Below are positions 9,601 to 16,498 of a stretch of DNA of 64,000 nt, in pieces. The notes beneath the pieces are model-generated. The model was not told where the DNA came from. It did not search any database and saw only the letters and a program-made list of their open reading frames with translations. Source of the stretch: Actinokineospora globicatena (GTDB lineage: Bacteria; Actinomycetota; Actinomycetes; Mycobacteriales; Pseudonocardiaceae); assembly GCF_024171945.1 (NCBI RefSeq), contig NZ_JAMTCR010000004.1, positions 496,001 through 560,000 of the forward strand, in the 5' to 3' direction. The position numbers were made by a program, and so were the translations under genes. Within the stretch, counting starts at the first letter, position 1. Every line of letters begins with the position of its first letter.

Positions 9601-10252
9601 TGTCGGCCACCGCGAGCAGGGCCGGGTCGTCGTCGCGGCCGAGCAGCCGGATCGCCACCTCCGGCAGGTCCTCGGGGTTGTCCGCCAACACCGCGGCGGC
9701 GACCTCGCTGATCCGCCGCACGTCGGTCAGGCCCGCCAGCCGGGTGCCCAGCTCGCCCAACGTGCGCATCCTGCGCTCGCCGAGCACCCGGCCGGTCGTC
9801 TCGGTCACCAGGCACAGCACGCCGCCGACAGCGCCGGAGTCGACCACCACCGGGTCGTAGGAGATGTCGAAGTAGGTCTGCTCCAGGAACCCGTGCCGCT
9901 CGATGGGGAACGGGTAGTCCTCCGCCCAGAACGACTCCCCGGTGCCGATGACCCGCTCCAGCAACGGGTCGAGCACCTCCCACAGCTCGCCCCAGTTCTC
10001 CCGCGCGGGCATGCCCAGGGCCCGCGGGTGCTTGGCGCCGATGGTCGGCGCGTAGGCGTCGTTGTACAGGGCGATCTTGTCGGGGCCCCAGAACAGCACC
10101 ATCTGCTGGCGGGAGGACAACATCGTGCGCACCACCGCGCTCAACTGCGGGTCCCACGCCTGCCGTGGTCCCAGCCCGGTCGCCGACCAGTCCAGCGCGG
10201 CCATCAGCGCGCGCAGGTCGGGCTCCAGGTTCGCCTCGTCGCGCTCGACCAC
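6653..10252 (-). CDS. hybrid histidine kinase-receiver-PAS-GAF-SpoIIE phosphatase
   Basis: This 1199-aa soluble protein joins two signalling chemistries. In order it has a PAS-like domain (about 15-165), a GAF-like region (170-280), HisKA with NISHELRTPL (His304), an HATPase (NLLSNAVKF, ADTGLGIAED, GTGIGLAL; about 395-520), a receiver (TVLVVEDNADLR, acceptor Asp614 in SDVTMPG, Lys in VVKPF; 567-680), a second PAS (690-805), a GAF (815-955) and a SpoIIE/PP2C phosphatase (VGGDWYDV, VGDCVGRGLAA, YTDGLVERRG, GGHDDDVAVL; 970-1195). No membrane segment is seen. It probably dephosphorylates an STAS protein under control of its kinase/receiver half; the STAS gene lies 8 bases away. The GTG at 10252 follows a G-rich Shine-Dalgarno-like run; the reading frame upstream to 10543 lacks coding character. 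Confidence 0.9.
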   Translation of the reverse strand: MVERDEANLEPDLRALMAALDWSATGLGPRQAWDPQLSAVVRTMLSSRQQMVLFWGPDKIALYNDAYAPTIGAKHPRALGMPARENWGELWEVLDPLLERVIGTGESFWAEDYPFPIERHGFLEQTYFDISYDPVVVDSGAVGGVLCLVTETTGRVLGERRMRTLGELGTRLAGLTDVRRISEVAAAVLADNPEDLPEVAIRLLGRDDDPALLAVADSGAAAWPDPGTLALPLLSASSTAGVLVVRVNPMLEVGGPYREFLDLLAATISAVLSRAVAQEQERLRARALAELDRAKTELFANISHELRTPLTLIAGPAEDALIDLDDPPGPRQRDRLELIRRNAARLRRMVDNILDFTRIESGALRPEPVGTDLGAFTRAIAMSFHPAVDRAGLDLRLDCPRLARPVYVDREMWQRILLNLLSNAVKFTLAGHIRVTVSELGERVAVTVADTGLGIAEDQVPLLFRRFHRVRGAGGRSQEGTGIGLALVQELVHLHDGEIAVTSTPGVGTAFTITLPHGSGASAPAEGVPVSTVDSYLDEAYGWTDDDQVDTEAGGWALAGRTAGATVLVVEDNADLRGFLARLLGAHWPVTVAANGEQALALIRARRPDLVLSDVTMPGLDGFGLLAALRGNPATEQVPVILLSARAGEEAAVEGLSAGADDYVVKPFSSLELIARVRSTLELARLRTHQTAWRAALVDALEDGFFTVDADGTMLEMNAACGTILGYGAEGLPYAPPYPWWPTDPDLAADRDRVLAAALAGGGGRHVLPARRADGRDIWVSMSLNRVPGRADGRQVFVGTLREVTADVRAAERDQVQAGFGAALAEVTGVEQVLDAGVRWLGRAWRGEPAVVVSWPPDLTTTAPDAPEVLAADPPTTWADLPERARIALVAARTTRVPQVVTDQSGAALGIAGPLDTSAPPTAAWVPFAHPTVLPEVDRYLFSALCGQFGVALSRARSYESLRTVSETLQRSILGPTNLPEGFAVRYEPAVSPLEVGGDWYDVLTLDGDRTAVVVGDCVGRGLAAASVMGQLRSACRALLLRAIGPADLLAALDDFAELLPGAFCTTLFCAIIDHGRGELVYSSAGHPPAIVVGPGGDSELLDRGTSVPLAVPSTGPRAEASVALTPGCTLLLYTDGLVERRGETLDEGMARAAEALRVNRELDPAEIADKLLVELLPTGGHDDDVAVLLYRQPLTGRP

Positions 10253-10389
10253 GTGCCCTGCCCCCTCTGTGCCTCCCTGTCGCAGGCGTCGACAGTAGTC
10301 GCGGATCACCCGGTCCGCTGATGGCCGAGATGGCGTCCGGCAGGCGTTCGGCGGGCGTTCGGCCAGGCTGTCGCGGCACGCGTAGATTG

Positions 10390-10509
10390 ATGACCACCAG
10401 ACAGACCCACCGGGTCGACCGCGGTGCCCCCAGTGCGGGCCCGCGTGTGGTGGACGACCATGGAAGGGGCCCGACGGTGGATCGCGTGACGGGCCTGATG
10501 TCGCCGTGA
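10390..10509 (+). other. possible short leader reading frame
   Basis: A 39-codon frame starts with ATG at 10390 and its TGA overlaps the GTG of the next gene (GTGA at 10506-10509). A possible -10 hexamer TAGATT lies at 10383-10388, too close for a ribosome site. The -35 is weak. The frame may be a translationally coupled leader or simply the 5' untranslated region. It lies in the 253-bp divergent gap between the hybrid kinase and the MEDS gene. Confidence 0.2.
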
Positions 10510-11438
10510 CGGCCGAGAACGTGACGGCCGCCGCCGCGCACACCGCTCTGCTCTACCGGGGTACCGCGGAGTACCTCGCCGCTGTGCTGCCGTTCGTGCG
10601 CGACGGGGTCGCCGTGGGGGACGCGGTCACCGTCGCCGCCCCGGCCGCGAACCTGGCAGTGCTGCGCGCGGCAGGCATCGCGGAGGGGTTCGCCGACCAG
10701 GTCCGCTGGTTGGACATGGAGGAGGTCGGCGGCAACCCCGGTCGCATCGTCCCCGCCGTGCTGCACCCGGTGCTCGACCGGCCCGCGCGCGTGGTGACCG
10801 AGGTGGTGTGGCCGAGACGGCCCTCCGCCCAGTACCAGTCCTGCGTGCGGCACGAGGCGCTGGCCAACCGGCTGCTCGACGGCAGGACCCTGCGGCTGCT
10901 GTGCCCCTACGACGCGGCCGCGCTCGACCACTCCGTCCTCGCCGACGCGCTGGTCACCCACCCCGGTGTGCTGGACCAGGCCGGGTACCGCGCGAGCGAC
11001 GCGTACGCCCCGGAGGCCGCGCTGGTCGGCCACGACCAGGCGCCCGCCCCGACCAAGGCGCGCAGCCTGCTGGTCGGCGTCGGCGAACTCGGTGCCGCCA
11101 GGGCGCTGGTGTCCACCGAGGCCCGCGCGCACGGCCTGGCCGAGCAGCGGGTCGGCGACGTGGCGCTGGTGATCACCGAGTTGGTCACCAACAGCATCGA
11201 GCACGGCGGCGGCCAGGCCACGCTCAGCGTGTGGGCCGTCGACGGCGAACTGGTCTGCCAGGTGCGCGACGGCGGCAAGCTGGCCGACCCGCTCGCGGGC
11301 CTGCGCCCGGCTCCGGTCGACCAAGCTCACGGCCGCGGTTTGCTGCTCGTGCACACCCTCGCTGACCTGGTCACCATCCACGCCACCGGGGACGGCACCG
11401 TGGTGCGGGCACATTTCACCCGGTCCACCGGCGCTTGA
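10506..11438 (+). CDS. MEDS sensor with anti-sigma-type ATPase
   Basis: A 310-aa soluble regulator. Residues about 8-165 resemble the MEDS (DcmR-type sensory) domain: HTALLYRGTAEYLAAVLPFV at the start, then WLDMEEVGGNPGRI and RLLCPYDAAALDH. Residues about 185-305 form an HATPase of the RsbW class, with N-box ALVITELVTNSIEHGGG, QVRDGG and the glycine-rich HGRGLLLVHTLAD. This architecture is common in actinobacteria and is thought to pair a small-molecule or redox sensor with Ser/Thr kinase activity on STAS partners. GTG at 10506 is chosen because it opens the conserved frame; its ribosome site is poor. It heads a co-directional group with the next two genes and is divergent from the phosphatase hybrid. 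Confidence 0.85.
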   Translation: MTAENVTAAAAHTALLYRGTAEYLAAVLPFVRDGVAVGDAVTVAAPAANLAVLRAAGIAEGFADQVRWLDMEEVGGNPGRIVPAVLHPVLDRPARVVTEVVWPRRPSAQYQSCVRHEALANRLLDGRTLRLLCPYDAAALDHSVLADALVTHPGVLDQAGYRASDAYAPEAALVGHDQAPAPTKARSLLVGVGELGAARALVSTEARAHGLAEQRVGDVALVITELVTNSIEHGGGQATLSVWAVDGELVCQVRDGGKLADPLAGLRPAPVDQAHGRGLLLVHTLADLVTIHATGDGTVVRAHFTRSTGA

Positions 11439-11500
11439 CCCCGGCGCGGACCGGGTAAGTCCCCGACAGGACAGCCGAACGCGACCTGGAGGGCAGTGCA

Positions 11501-11968
11501 GTGACGGAGCACCCCCGCGGCGTGGCCCGCAGGCTCGTTGCCGTGACCCGCGGCGGCGAACTCGACTCGACCACGCGCACCGGCGCGCTCGACGTGCTGG
11601 CGGGGGCGGACCACCGCGACCGCTTGGGCGCCGTGCTGCGCGAACTGGTGATCGCCACCGCGGACATGATGTTGTGCCGGGCCGAGACGTCCGGACCGGA
11701 CAAGGCCTTCGTGCTCGACCTGCGCGACGACACCGGTGGTGTGGTCGACGTGGACACCCTCGACCCGCCGGTGCGCGCGCTGGTCCGGGCTCTGCTCGCG
11801 CAGCTCAACGGGCGCCCGGACGACGTGCGGACCCAGCTGGAGCTCGCCATGCTCGACGACCCCCGGTTCGACCCGGTGGACGTGTTGGTGCTGGCGCTGC
11901 TGTGGACGGTCGGCTCCATCGAGTGGTGTGAGGAGCACGACGCCCCGACTCCCGGCTGGCTCGTATGA
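11501..11968 (+). CDS. hypothetical protein in signalling cluster
   Basis: A 155-aa protein with no family I can name. It is soluble and acidic, rich in Leu/Ala/Asp, with probable helices (HRDRLGAVLRELVIATADMM) and an ending WCEEHDAPTPGWLV. GTG at 11501 has TGGAGG eight bases upstream. Its last four bases overlap the ATG of the GAF-ANTAR gene (ATGA at 11965), so the two are probably translationally coupled. Its place between a MEDS-ATPase gene and an ANTAR gene suggests a regulatory or partner role; this is inference only. Confidence 0.7.
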   Translation: MTEHPRGVARRLVAVTRGGELDSTTRTGALDVLAGADHRDRLGAVLRELVIATADMMLCRAETSGPDKAFVLDLRDDTGGVVDVDTLDPPVRALVRALLAQLNGRPDDVRTQLELAMLDDPRFDPVDVLVLALLWTVGSIEWCEEHDAPTPGWLV

Positions 11969-12690
11969 CAGGTGTGCTCTCCCTGGCCCAGGAGCTGGCC
12001 GAGGTGACGAGGCTCGTCGCGGGGGATGATGTGTCCTCCGCGCTGGGCCGGTTCGTGGCCAGGGCCACCGACACGGTGCCCGGCTGCGCGCACGCCTCGA
12101 TCACCGTCCGGACCCACCGCGGCGACTTCGAGACCGTCGGGGAGCACCCGGTCAACCTGCTCGTGCCGGGGCCGGTCACCGAGGCGTTGATCCACCACGA
12201 ACCGCGAAGACTCGACGACGCCGCGGCCGACGAGCGGTGGCCCACCTTCTCCACCCAGTTGCTGCTCGCGGGGTGGTGCGGGTGCTTGGTCCTGCCGATC
12301 CCGACCAGCGAACGCGGTCAGGCCGTGTTCACGCTGTTCTCCCGCGAGCCCGACCAGTTCGACGCGCTGTCCTACGACTTCGTGATGCTGCTGGCGCTGA
12401 ACGCGGGCGTGGTCTTCGACAACGTCTCGCTCTACCACCACAGCACCGGCCTGGTCGAGCAGCTGCGCACCGCCCTGACCACGCGGGCCACCATCGGGCA
12501 GGCCCAAGGCCTGCTGATGCAGCGCTTCGGGTTCGACGCGGACACCGCGTTCGAGACGCTGACCCGCGCCTCGCAGAACTCCAACCGCAAGCTGCGCGAC
12601 GTCGCCGCGGCGATGGTGACCGCGCACGAGAACCGGGCGCTGCAGGCAACGCTGCAGGAGTTCCAACTGTCCACACCGGACCCGGTGTAG
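11965..12690 (+). CDS. GAF-ANTAR RNA-binding regulator
   Basis: A 241-aa protein. Residues about 15-160 form a GAF sensory domain, and about 165-230 form an ANTAR domain, seen as LTTRATIGQAQGLLMQRFGF followed by DADTAFETLTRASQ and LRDVAAAMV. ANTAR domains bind paired RNA hairpins and act as antiterminators. The start overlaps the preceding stop as ATGA. It is the last gene of a three-gene run that begins with the MEDS-ATPase protein. Convergent recQ ends one base after its stop. The ligand and the RNA targets are not visible. Confidence 0.9.
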   Translation: MTGVLSLAQELAEVTRLVAGDDVSSALGRFVARATDTVPGCAHASITVRTHRGDFETVGEHPVNLLVPGPVTEALIHHEPRRLDDAAADERWPTFSTQLLLAGWCGCLVLPIPTSERGQAVFTLFSREPDQFDALSYDFVMLLALNAGVVFDNVSLYHHSTGLVEQLRTALTTRATIGQAQGLLMQRFGFDADTAFETLTRASQNSNRKLRDVAAAMVTAHENRALQATLQEFQLSTPDPV

Positions 12691-12691
12691 G

Positions 12692-14545
12692 TCAGTCCAG
12701 TTCGGCCAGGGTGTCGATGATCTGTTGCCCGTACTTGGCCAGCTTGTTCTCGCCGACCCCGCTGATGCCGCTGAGCCCCGAGAGTTCCGTGGGCCGCGCC
12801 GCCGCGATCTGCCGCAGCGTCGCGTCGTGGAAGATCACGTAGGCCGGGACGCCCTGCTCCTTGGCCGACGCCGCCCGCCACGCGCGCAACGCCTCGAACA
12901 CCGGCACCGACTCGGCGGGCAGGTCGACCGCGGGAGCCTTGGCCGTGCGCGGGGTGGACGCGCGGGCCACCTTCTCCGGCTCGCGCCGCAGCATCACCTT
13001 GCGGCCCTGGAACAACACCTCGGCGCTGCCGTCGGTCAGCGCCAGCGTCCCGTAGTCGCCGACCACGTCGAGCAACCCCTGGGCGAGCAGCTGCCGGGCC
13101 ACGCCGCGCCACTGGCCCTCGCTGAGCTCGGTTCCCTTGCCGTAGACGGAGAGCTCGTCGTGCCGGTGCTGGGTGATCTTCTCGGTCTGCTTGCCGAGCA
13201 GGATGTCCACCACCTGCCCGGTGCCGAAGTGCTGGTTGCGCTCGTGGTCGAGCCGGTACACCGCGGAGAGCAGCTTCTGCGCGGGAACCGTGCCGTCCCA
13301 GGACTCCGGCGGGTTCAGGCAGGTGTCGCAGTTCTTGCAGGGCTCACCGGTCTGGCCGAAGTAGTTGAGCAGCCGCACCCGCCTGCACTCGACGGTCTCG
13401 CACAACGCGAGCATCGCGTCGAGGTGCAGGTTCAGCTTGCGCCGGTGCGCGAGGTCGCCCTCGGAGCTGTCGATCATCTTGCGCTGCGACACCACGTCGG
13501 TGAGGCCGTAGGCCAGCCACGCGGTGGACGGTTGGCCGTCGCGGCCCGCGCGACCGGTCTCCTGGTAGTAGCCCTCCACGGACTTCGGCAGGTCCAGGTG
13601 CGCCACGAACCGCACATCCGGCTTGTCGATCCCCATGCCGAAGGCGATCGTGGCGACCACGACCAAGCCGTCCTCGCGCAGGAACCGGGACTGGTTGGTC
13701 GCGCGGACCCTGGAGTCGAGACCCGCGTGGTACGGCACCGCGGGCACTCCGTTGTCGGACAAGAACTGCGCCGTCTTCTCCACCGACGCGCGCGACAGGC
13801 AGTAGACGATGCCCGCGTCCCCGGCGTGCTCGGCGCGGATCAGGTCGAGCAACTGCTTGGTGGGACTGGCCTTGGGCACGATCCGGTACTGGATGTTGGG
13901 CCGGTCGAAGCTGGCCACGAAATGCTTGGCGGCGCCCAGGTTCAGCCGCTGCGCGATCTCGGTGTGCGTCGCCTTGGTCGCGGTGGCGGTCAACGCGATC
14001 CGCGGCACCTCCGGCCAGCGCTCGTGCAACGCGGACAGTTCCAGGTAGTCCGGCCGGAAGTCGTGGCCCCACTGGGACACGCAGTGCGCCTCGTCGATGG
14101 CGAACAGCGCGATCTTGCCCCGGTCGAGCAGCTGCGCCGTCGAGGCCAACCGCAACCGCTCGGGCGCCAGGTACAGCAGGTCCAGCTCGCCGTCGACGAA
14201 GGCCTGCTCGACCGCGCGCCGCTCGCCGGAGTCCTGGGTGGAGTTGAGGAACCCGGCGCGCACCCCGAGGTTGCGCAGGGCGTCCACCTGGTCCTGCATG
14301 AGCGCGATCAGCGGCGAGATGACCACGCCGACACCCGGGCGGACCAGCGCGGGGATCTGGTAGCACAGCGACTTGCCGCCACCGGTGGGCATCAGCACCA
14401 GCGCGTCACCGCCGTCGGCGACGCTGGTGATGATCTCCTCCTGCTCGCCGCGGAAGGAGTCGTAGCCGAACACCCTGCGCAGGACCTCGGTCACCGCCTC
14501 GCGGGTCGCCGGGGTGGGACTGGGATCGGTCGTGGCACCGGACAC
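12692..14545 (-). CDS. recQ: ATP-dependent DNA helicase RecQ
   Basis: A 617-aa RecQ helicase, close to the usual 600-aa length. It has Walker [17 protein letters not shown], a DEAH box ([19 protein letters not shown]), motif [14 protein letters not shown], the zinc-binding cysteines (ECRR then EPCKNCDTC), a winged-helix (RQC) region and a C-terminal HRDC domain ending near [13 protein letters not shown]. It unwinds 3'-tailed duplex DNA during recombination and repair. GTG at 14545 is chosen: an AGGA element precedes it and it falls just before the conserved core. The 102-bp gap to the pirin gene must hold divergent promoters. Confidence 0.95.
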   Translation of the reverse strand: MSGATTDPSPTPATREAVTEVLRRVFGYDSFRGEQEEIITSVADGGDALVLMPTGGGKSLCYQIPALVRPGVGVVISPLIALMQDQVDALRNLGVRAGFLNSTQDSGERRAVEQAFVDGELDLLYLAPERLRLASTAQLLDRGKIALFAIDEAHCVSQWGHDFRPDYLELSALHERWPEVPRIALTATATKATHTEIAQRLNLGAAKHFVASFDRPNIQYRIVPKASPTKQLLDLIRAEHAGDAGIVYCLSRASVEKTAQFLSDNGVPAVPYHAGLDSRVRATNQSRFLREDGLVVVATIAFGMGIDKPDVRFVAHLDLPKSVEGYYQETGRAGRDGQPSTAWLAYGLTDVVSQRKMIDSSEGDLAHRRKLNLHLDAMLALCETVECRRVRLLNYFGQTGEPCKNCDTCLNPPESWDGTVPAQKLLSAVYRLDHERNQHFGTGQVVDILLGKQTEKITQHRHDELSVYGKGTELSEGQWRGVARQLLAQGLLDVVGDYGTLALTDGSAEVLFQGRKVMLRREPEKVARASTPRTAKAPAVDLPAESVPVFEALRAWRAASAKEQGVPAYVIFHDATLRQIAAARPTELSGLSGISGVGENKLAKYGQQIIDTLAELD

Positions 14546-14621
14546 GGCCGGGATCCTACGGGCTCGACGGTTTTCGCCGTGGTCCGGTGCGCGCGGCCTG
14601 TGGACAACTACCCTGGACGGC

Positions 14622-14651
14622 ATGACCACGACGCCCGGCCGCGACCGATGA
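14622..14651 (+). other. nine-codon upstream reading frame
   Basis: ATG at 14622 opens a nine-codon frame (MTTTPGRDR) whose TGA overlaps the pirin ATG as ATGA. A TACCCT hexamer at 14608-14613 would put a transcription start almost on this ATG, consistent with a leaderless upstream frame. No ribosome site is apparent for the pirin gene itself. The interpretation is tentative. Confidence 0.25.
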
Positions 14652-15622
14652 GCAACACCGAGACCGCGCCCGCGCCGCTCTCGTGCAGGCCGGACCCGGC
14701 GTCGCCCGGGGTCGAGGTGCTGACCGCGCGCGAGGTGCCGCTGGGCGGTCCGCGCGCGATGCGGGTGCGGCGCACGCTGCCGCAGCGGGACCGGTCGCTG
14801 ATCGGCGCGTGGTGCTTCGTCGACCACTACGGCCCGGCCCGGGTCGCGGAGGCGGGCGGGATGGACGTCGCCCCGCACCCGCACACCGGCCTGCAGACGG
14901 TGAGCTGGCTGTTCTCCGGCGAGATCGAGCACCGCGACAGCCTGGGCACGCACGAGTACGTCCGCCCCGGTGAGGTCAACCTGATGACCGGCGGCGCGGG
15001 GATCTGCCACTCGGAGGTGTCCACGGCAGCGACCGACATCCTGCACGGCGTGCAGCTGTGGGTAGCGCTACCTGAGGAGCACCGTCACGCTCCCCGCGCG
15101 TTCGAGCACTACGCACCTGAGCCGGTAGCGCTAGACGGTGCGACCGCGCGCGTGTTCCTCGGGACGTTGGCGGGCAGCAAGTCCCCGGTGGCCACGTTCA
15201 CGCCGCTTCTTGGCGCGGAACTCGTAGTGGCTCCGCGCGACAGGGTGACGCTCGACGTCGACCCCGGGTTCGAGCACGGGGTTCTGCTCGACACCGGCCA
15301 GATCTGTGTGTCGGGGGAGCCTCTTAAGGTGGCCGAACTCGGTTATCTCGGGCGCGGTCGGTCGCAGATAGAGCTGACCAACCTCGGAGATGAACCGTCG
15401 CGGGTGCTGCTGCTGGGTGGTCCGCCGTTCACCGAGCCGATCCTGATGTGGTGGAACTTCGTGGCCCGCACGCACGAAGAGATCGTCGCTTACCGCGAGG
15501 CGTGGGAGAACGAGTCGGACCAGTTCGGCCGCGTAGAGGGCTACACGGGCAGTCCGGCGCGGTTGCCCGCTCCTGTCCTGCCACCGGTCACGATCAAACC
15601 TCGCCAGAACCGCGGCTCTTAG
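14648..15622 (+). CDS. pirin family protein
   Basis: A 324-aa bicupin of the pirin family. The N-terminal cupin carries the metal ligands in [19 protein letters not shown] and HSE (ICHSEVS), and the family signature HRDSLG is present. Bacterial pirins can act as quercetinases or as metabolic regulators; the sequence does not decide which. The C-terminal cupin is about 190-300. ATG at 14648 begins the conserved frame and overlaps a short upstream frame. The 3' half (after about 15060) uses CTT, TCT, CTA and GTA codons noticeably more than the 5' half. Its stop overlaps the convergent hydrolase stop. Confidence 0.9.
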   Translation: MSNTETAPAPLSCRPDPASPGVEVLTAREVPLGGPRAMRVRRTLPQRDRSLIGAWCFVDHYGPARVAEAGGMDVAPHPHTGLQTVSWLFSGEIEHRDSLGTHEYVRPGEVNLMTGGAGICHSEVSTAATDILHGVQLWVALPEEHRHAPRAFEHYAPEPVALDGATARVFLGTLAGSKSPVATFTPLLGAELVVAPRDRVTLDVDPGFEHGVLLDTGQICVSGEPLKVAELGYLGRGRSQIELTNLGDEPSRVLLLGGPPFTEPILMWWNFVARTHEEIVAYREAWENESDQFGRVEGYTGSPARLPAPVLPPVTIKPRQNRGS

Positions 15623-16380
15623 CCTGCCAGGAACGTCAGCACGGCTTGGTTCCACTGCTGCGGGTGGGTTATGTGCACGCCGTGGGGGCCGCTAGGGATG
15701 ACGACCGTGGGTGCGTTGACCCTGTGCGATGGCGCTACCGCGTCGCCCTCGCCGCCTAGGACAAGAGTTGGCAGGACTGCTGCGGCGACGTCTGCGGCTA
15801 GATCGAGCGTTGGGTCTGACCACGCGTCGATCACGGCGAGGGTCGCGCGCGCGGAGGACGCCGCCGCCGTCGATAGCAGGTGCTGGCGGGTGGCCTCATC
15901 GAGCGCGCCCTCGCCGTTGACGCTGAAGAACCGAGTTAGGACGTCGTCCAGCATGGCCACCCGGTGCCACTTGGCCGCTATGCGCAGATCGCGCCCTAGC
16001 GCTGACGCGCCACCCAACGGACTGGCCAACACCAGCCCGCGCGCTCTGTCAGGTCCGTGCACCGTCAGGTAGCGGGCGGCTTCAACCGCGCCCGAGGAGA
16101 AGCCGACCAGCACGAGGTCGAGCAGGTCCAGGTGCGTGATCAATCCGTGTAAGTCGTCGACGAGGGCCGCCGGGGTGTAGCCGTCCCAGGCGCGGGTCGA
16201 GCGGCCGAACCCGCGCCGGTCGTAGGTGATCACCCGGTGGCCCGCCTCGACCAGCGCGCCGACCTGGCACTCCCACGACTCCGAGGTCAGCGGCCACCCG
16301 GGGACGAGCAGCACGGGCGGCCCCGACCCCGCGTCCTCGTAGTACAGCTCGACGTCGGGTCCGACTCGCAGCAGCGGCAC
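15619..16380 (-). CDS. alpha/beta hydrolase
   Basis: A 253-aa alpha/beta hydrolase. It has an oxyanion-hole region VPGWPLTSESW, the nucleophile elbow GFSSGA (catalytic Ser), an acid near GEGDAVAP and a histidine in SGPHGVHITHP. It resembles cofactor-free haloperoxidase/esterase proteins. GTG at 16380 is chosen because GAAGGAG lies 6 bases upstream; a GTG at 16395 is in frame but overlaps that ribosome site. It is divergent from the LAL regulator, so the regulator may control it. It converges on pirin with a four-base overlap. Confidence 0.87.
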   Translation of the reverse strand: MPLLRVGPDVELYYEDAGSGPPVLLVPGWPLTSESWECQVGALVEAGHRVITYDRRGFGRSTRAWDGYTPAALVDDLHGLITHLDLLDLVLVGFSSGAVEAARYLTVHGPDRARGLVLASPLGGASALGRDLRIAAKWHRVAMLDDVLTRFFSVNGEGALDEATRQHLLSTAAASSARATLAVIDAWSDPTLDLAADVAAAVLPTLVLGGEGDAVAPSHRVNAPTVVIPSGPHGVHITHPQQWNQAVLTFLAG

Positions 16381-16498
16381 AGCACACTCCTTCACCCAGG
16401 TCCACAGCGTGGAACTCCGGGGACGGCTGGGAATCAGTCATCTGACCGCACATACGCGAGGATCGTTCGGTAGGTCGTACGTAGGGCACAGTGGGGGC

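Noticed and set aside
7802-10321. 839-codon plus-strand open frame opposite the hybrid kinase
   Set aside because: It is antisense to a gene with seven recognisable domains and shows only GC-driven composition.
6653-10543. Longer version of the hybrid kinase starting at 10543
   Set aside because: The extra 97 residues are Arg/Pro/Cys-rich without conservation features and would overlap the divergent MEDS gene start; the GTG at 10252 has a better context.
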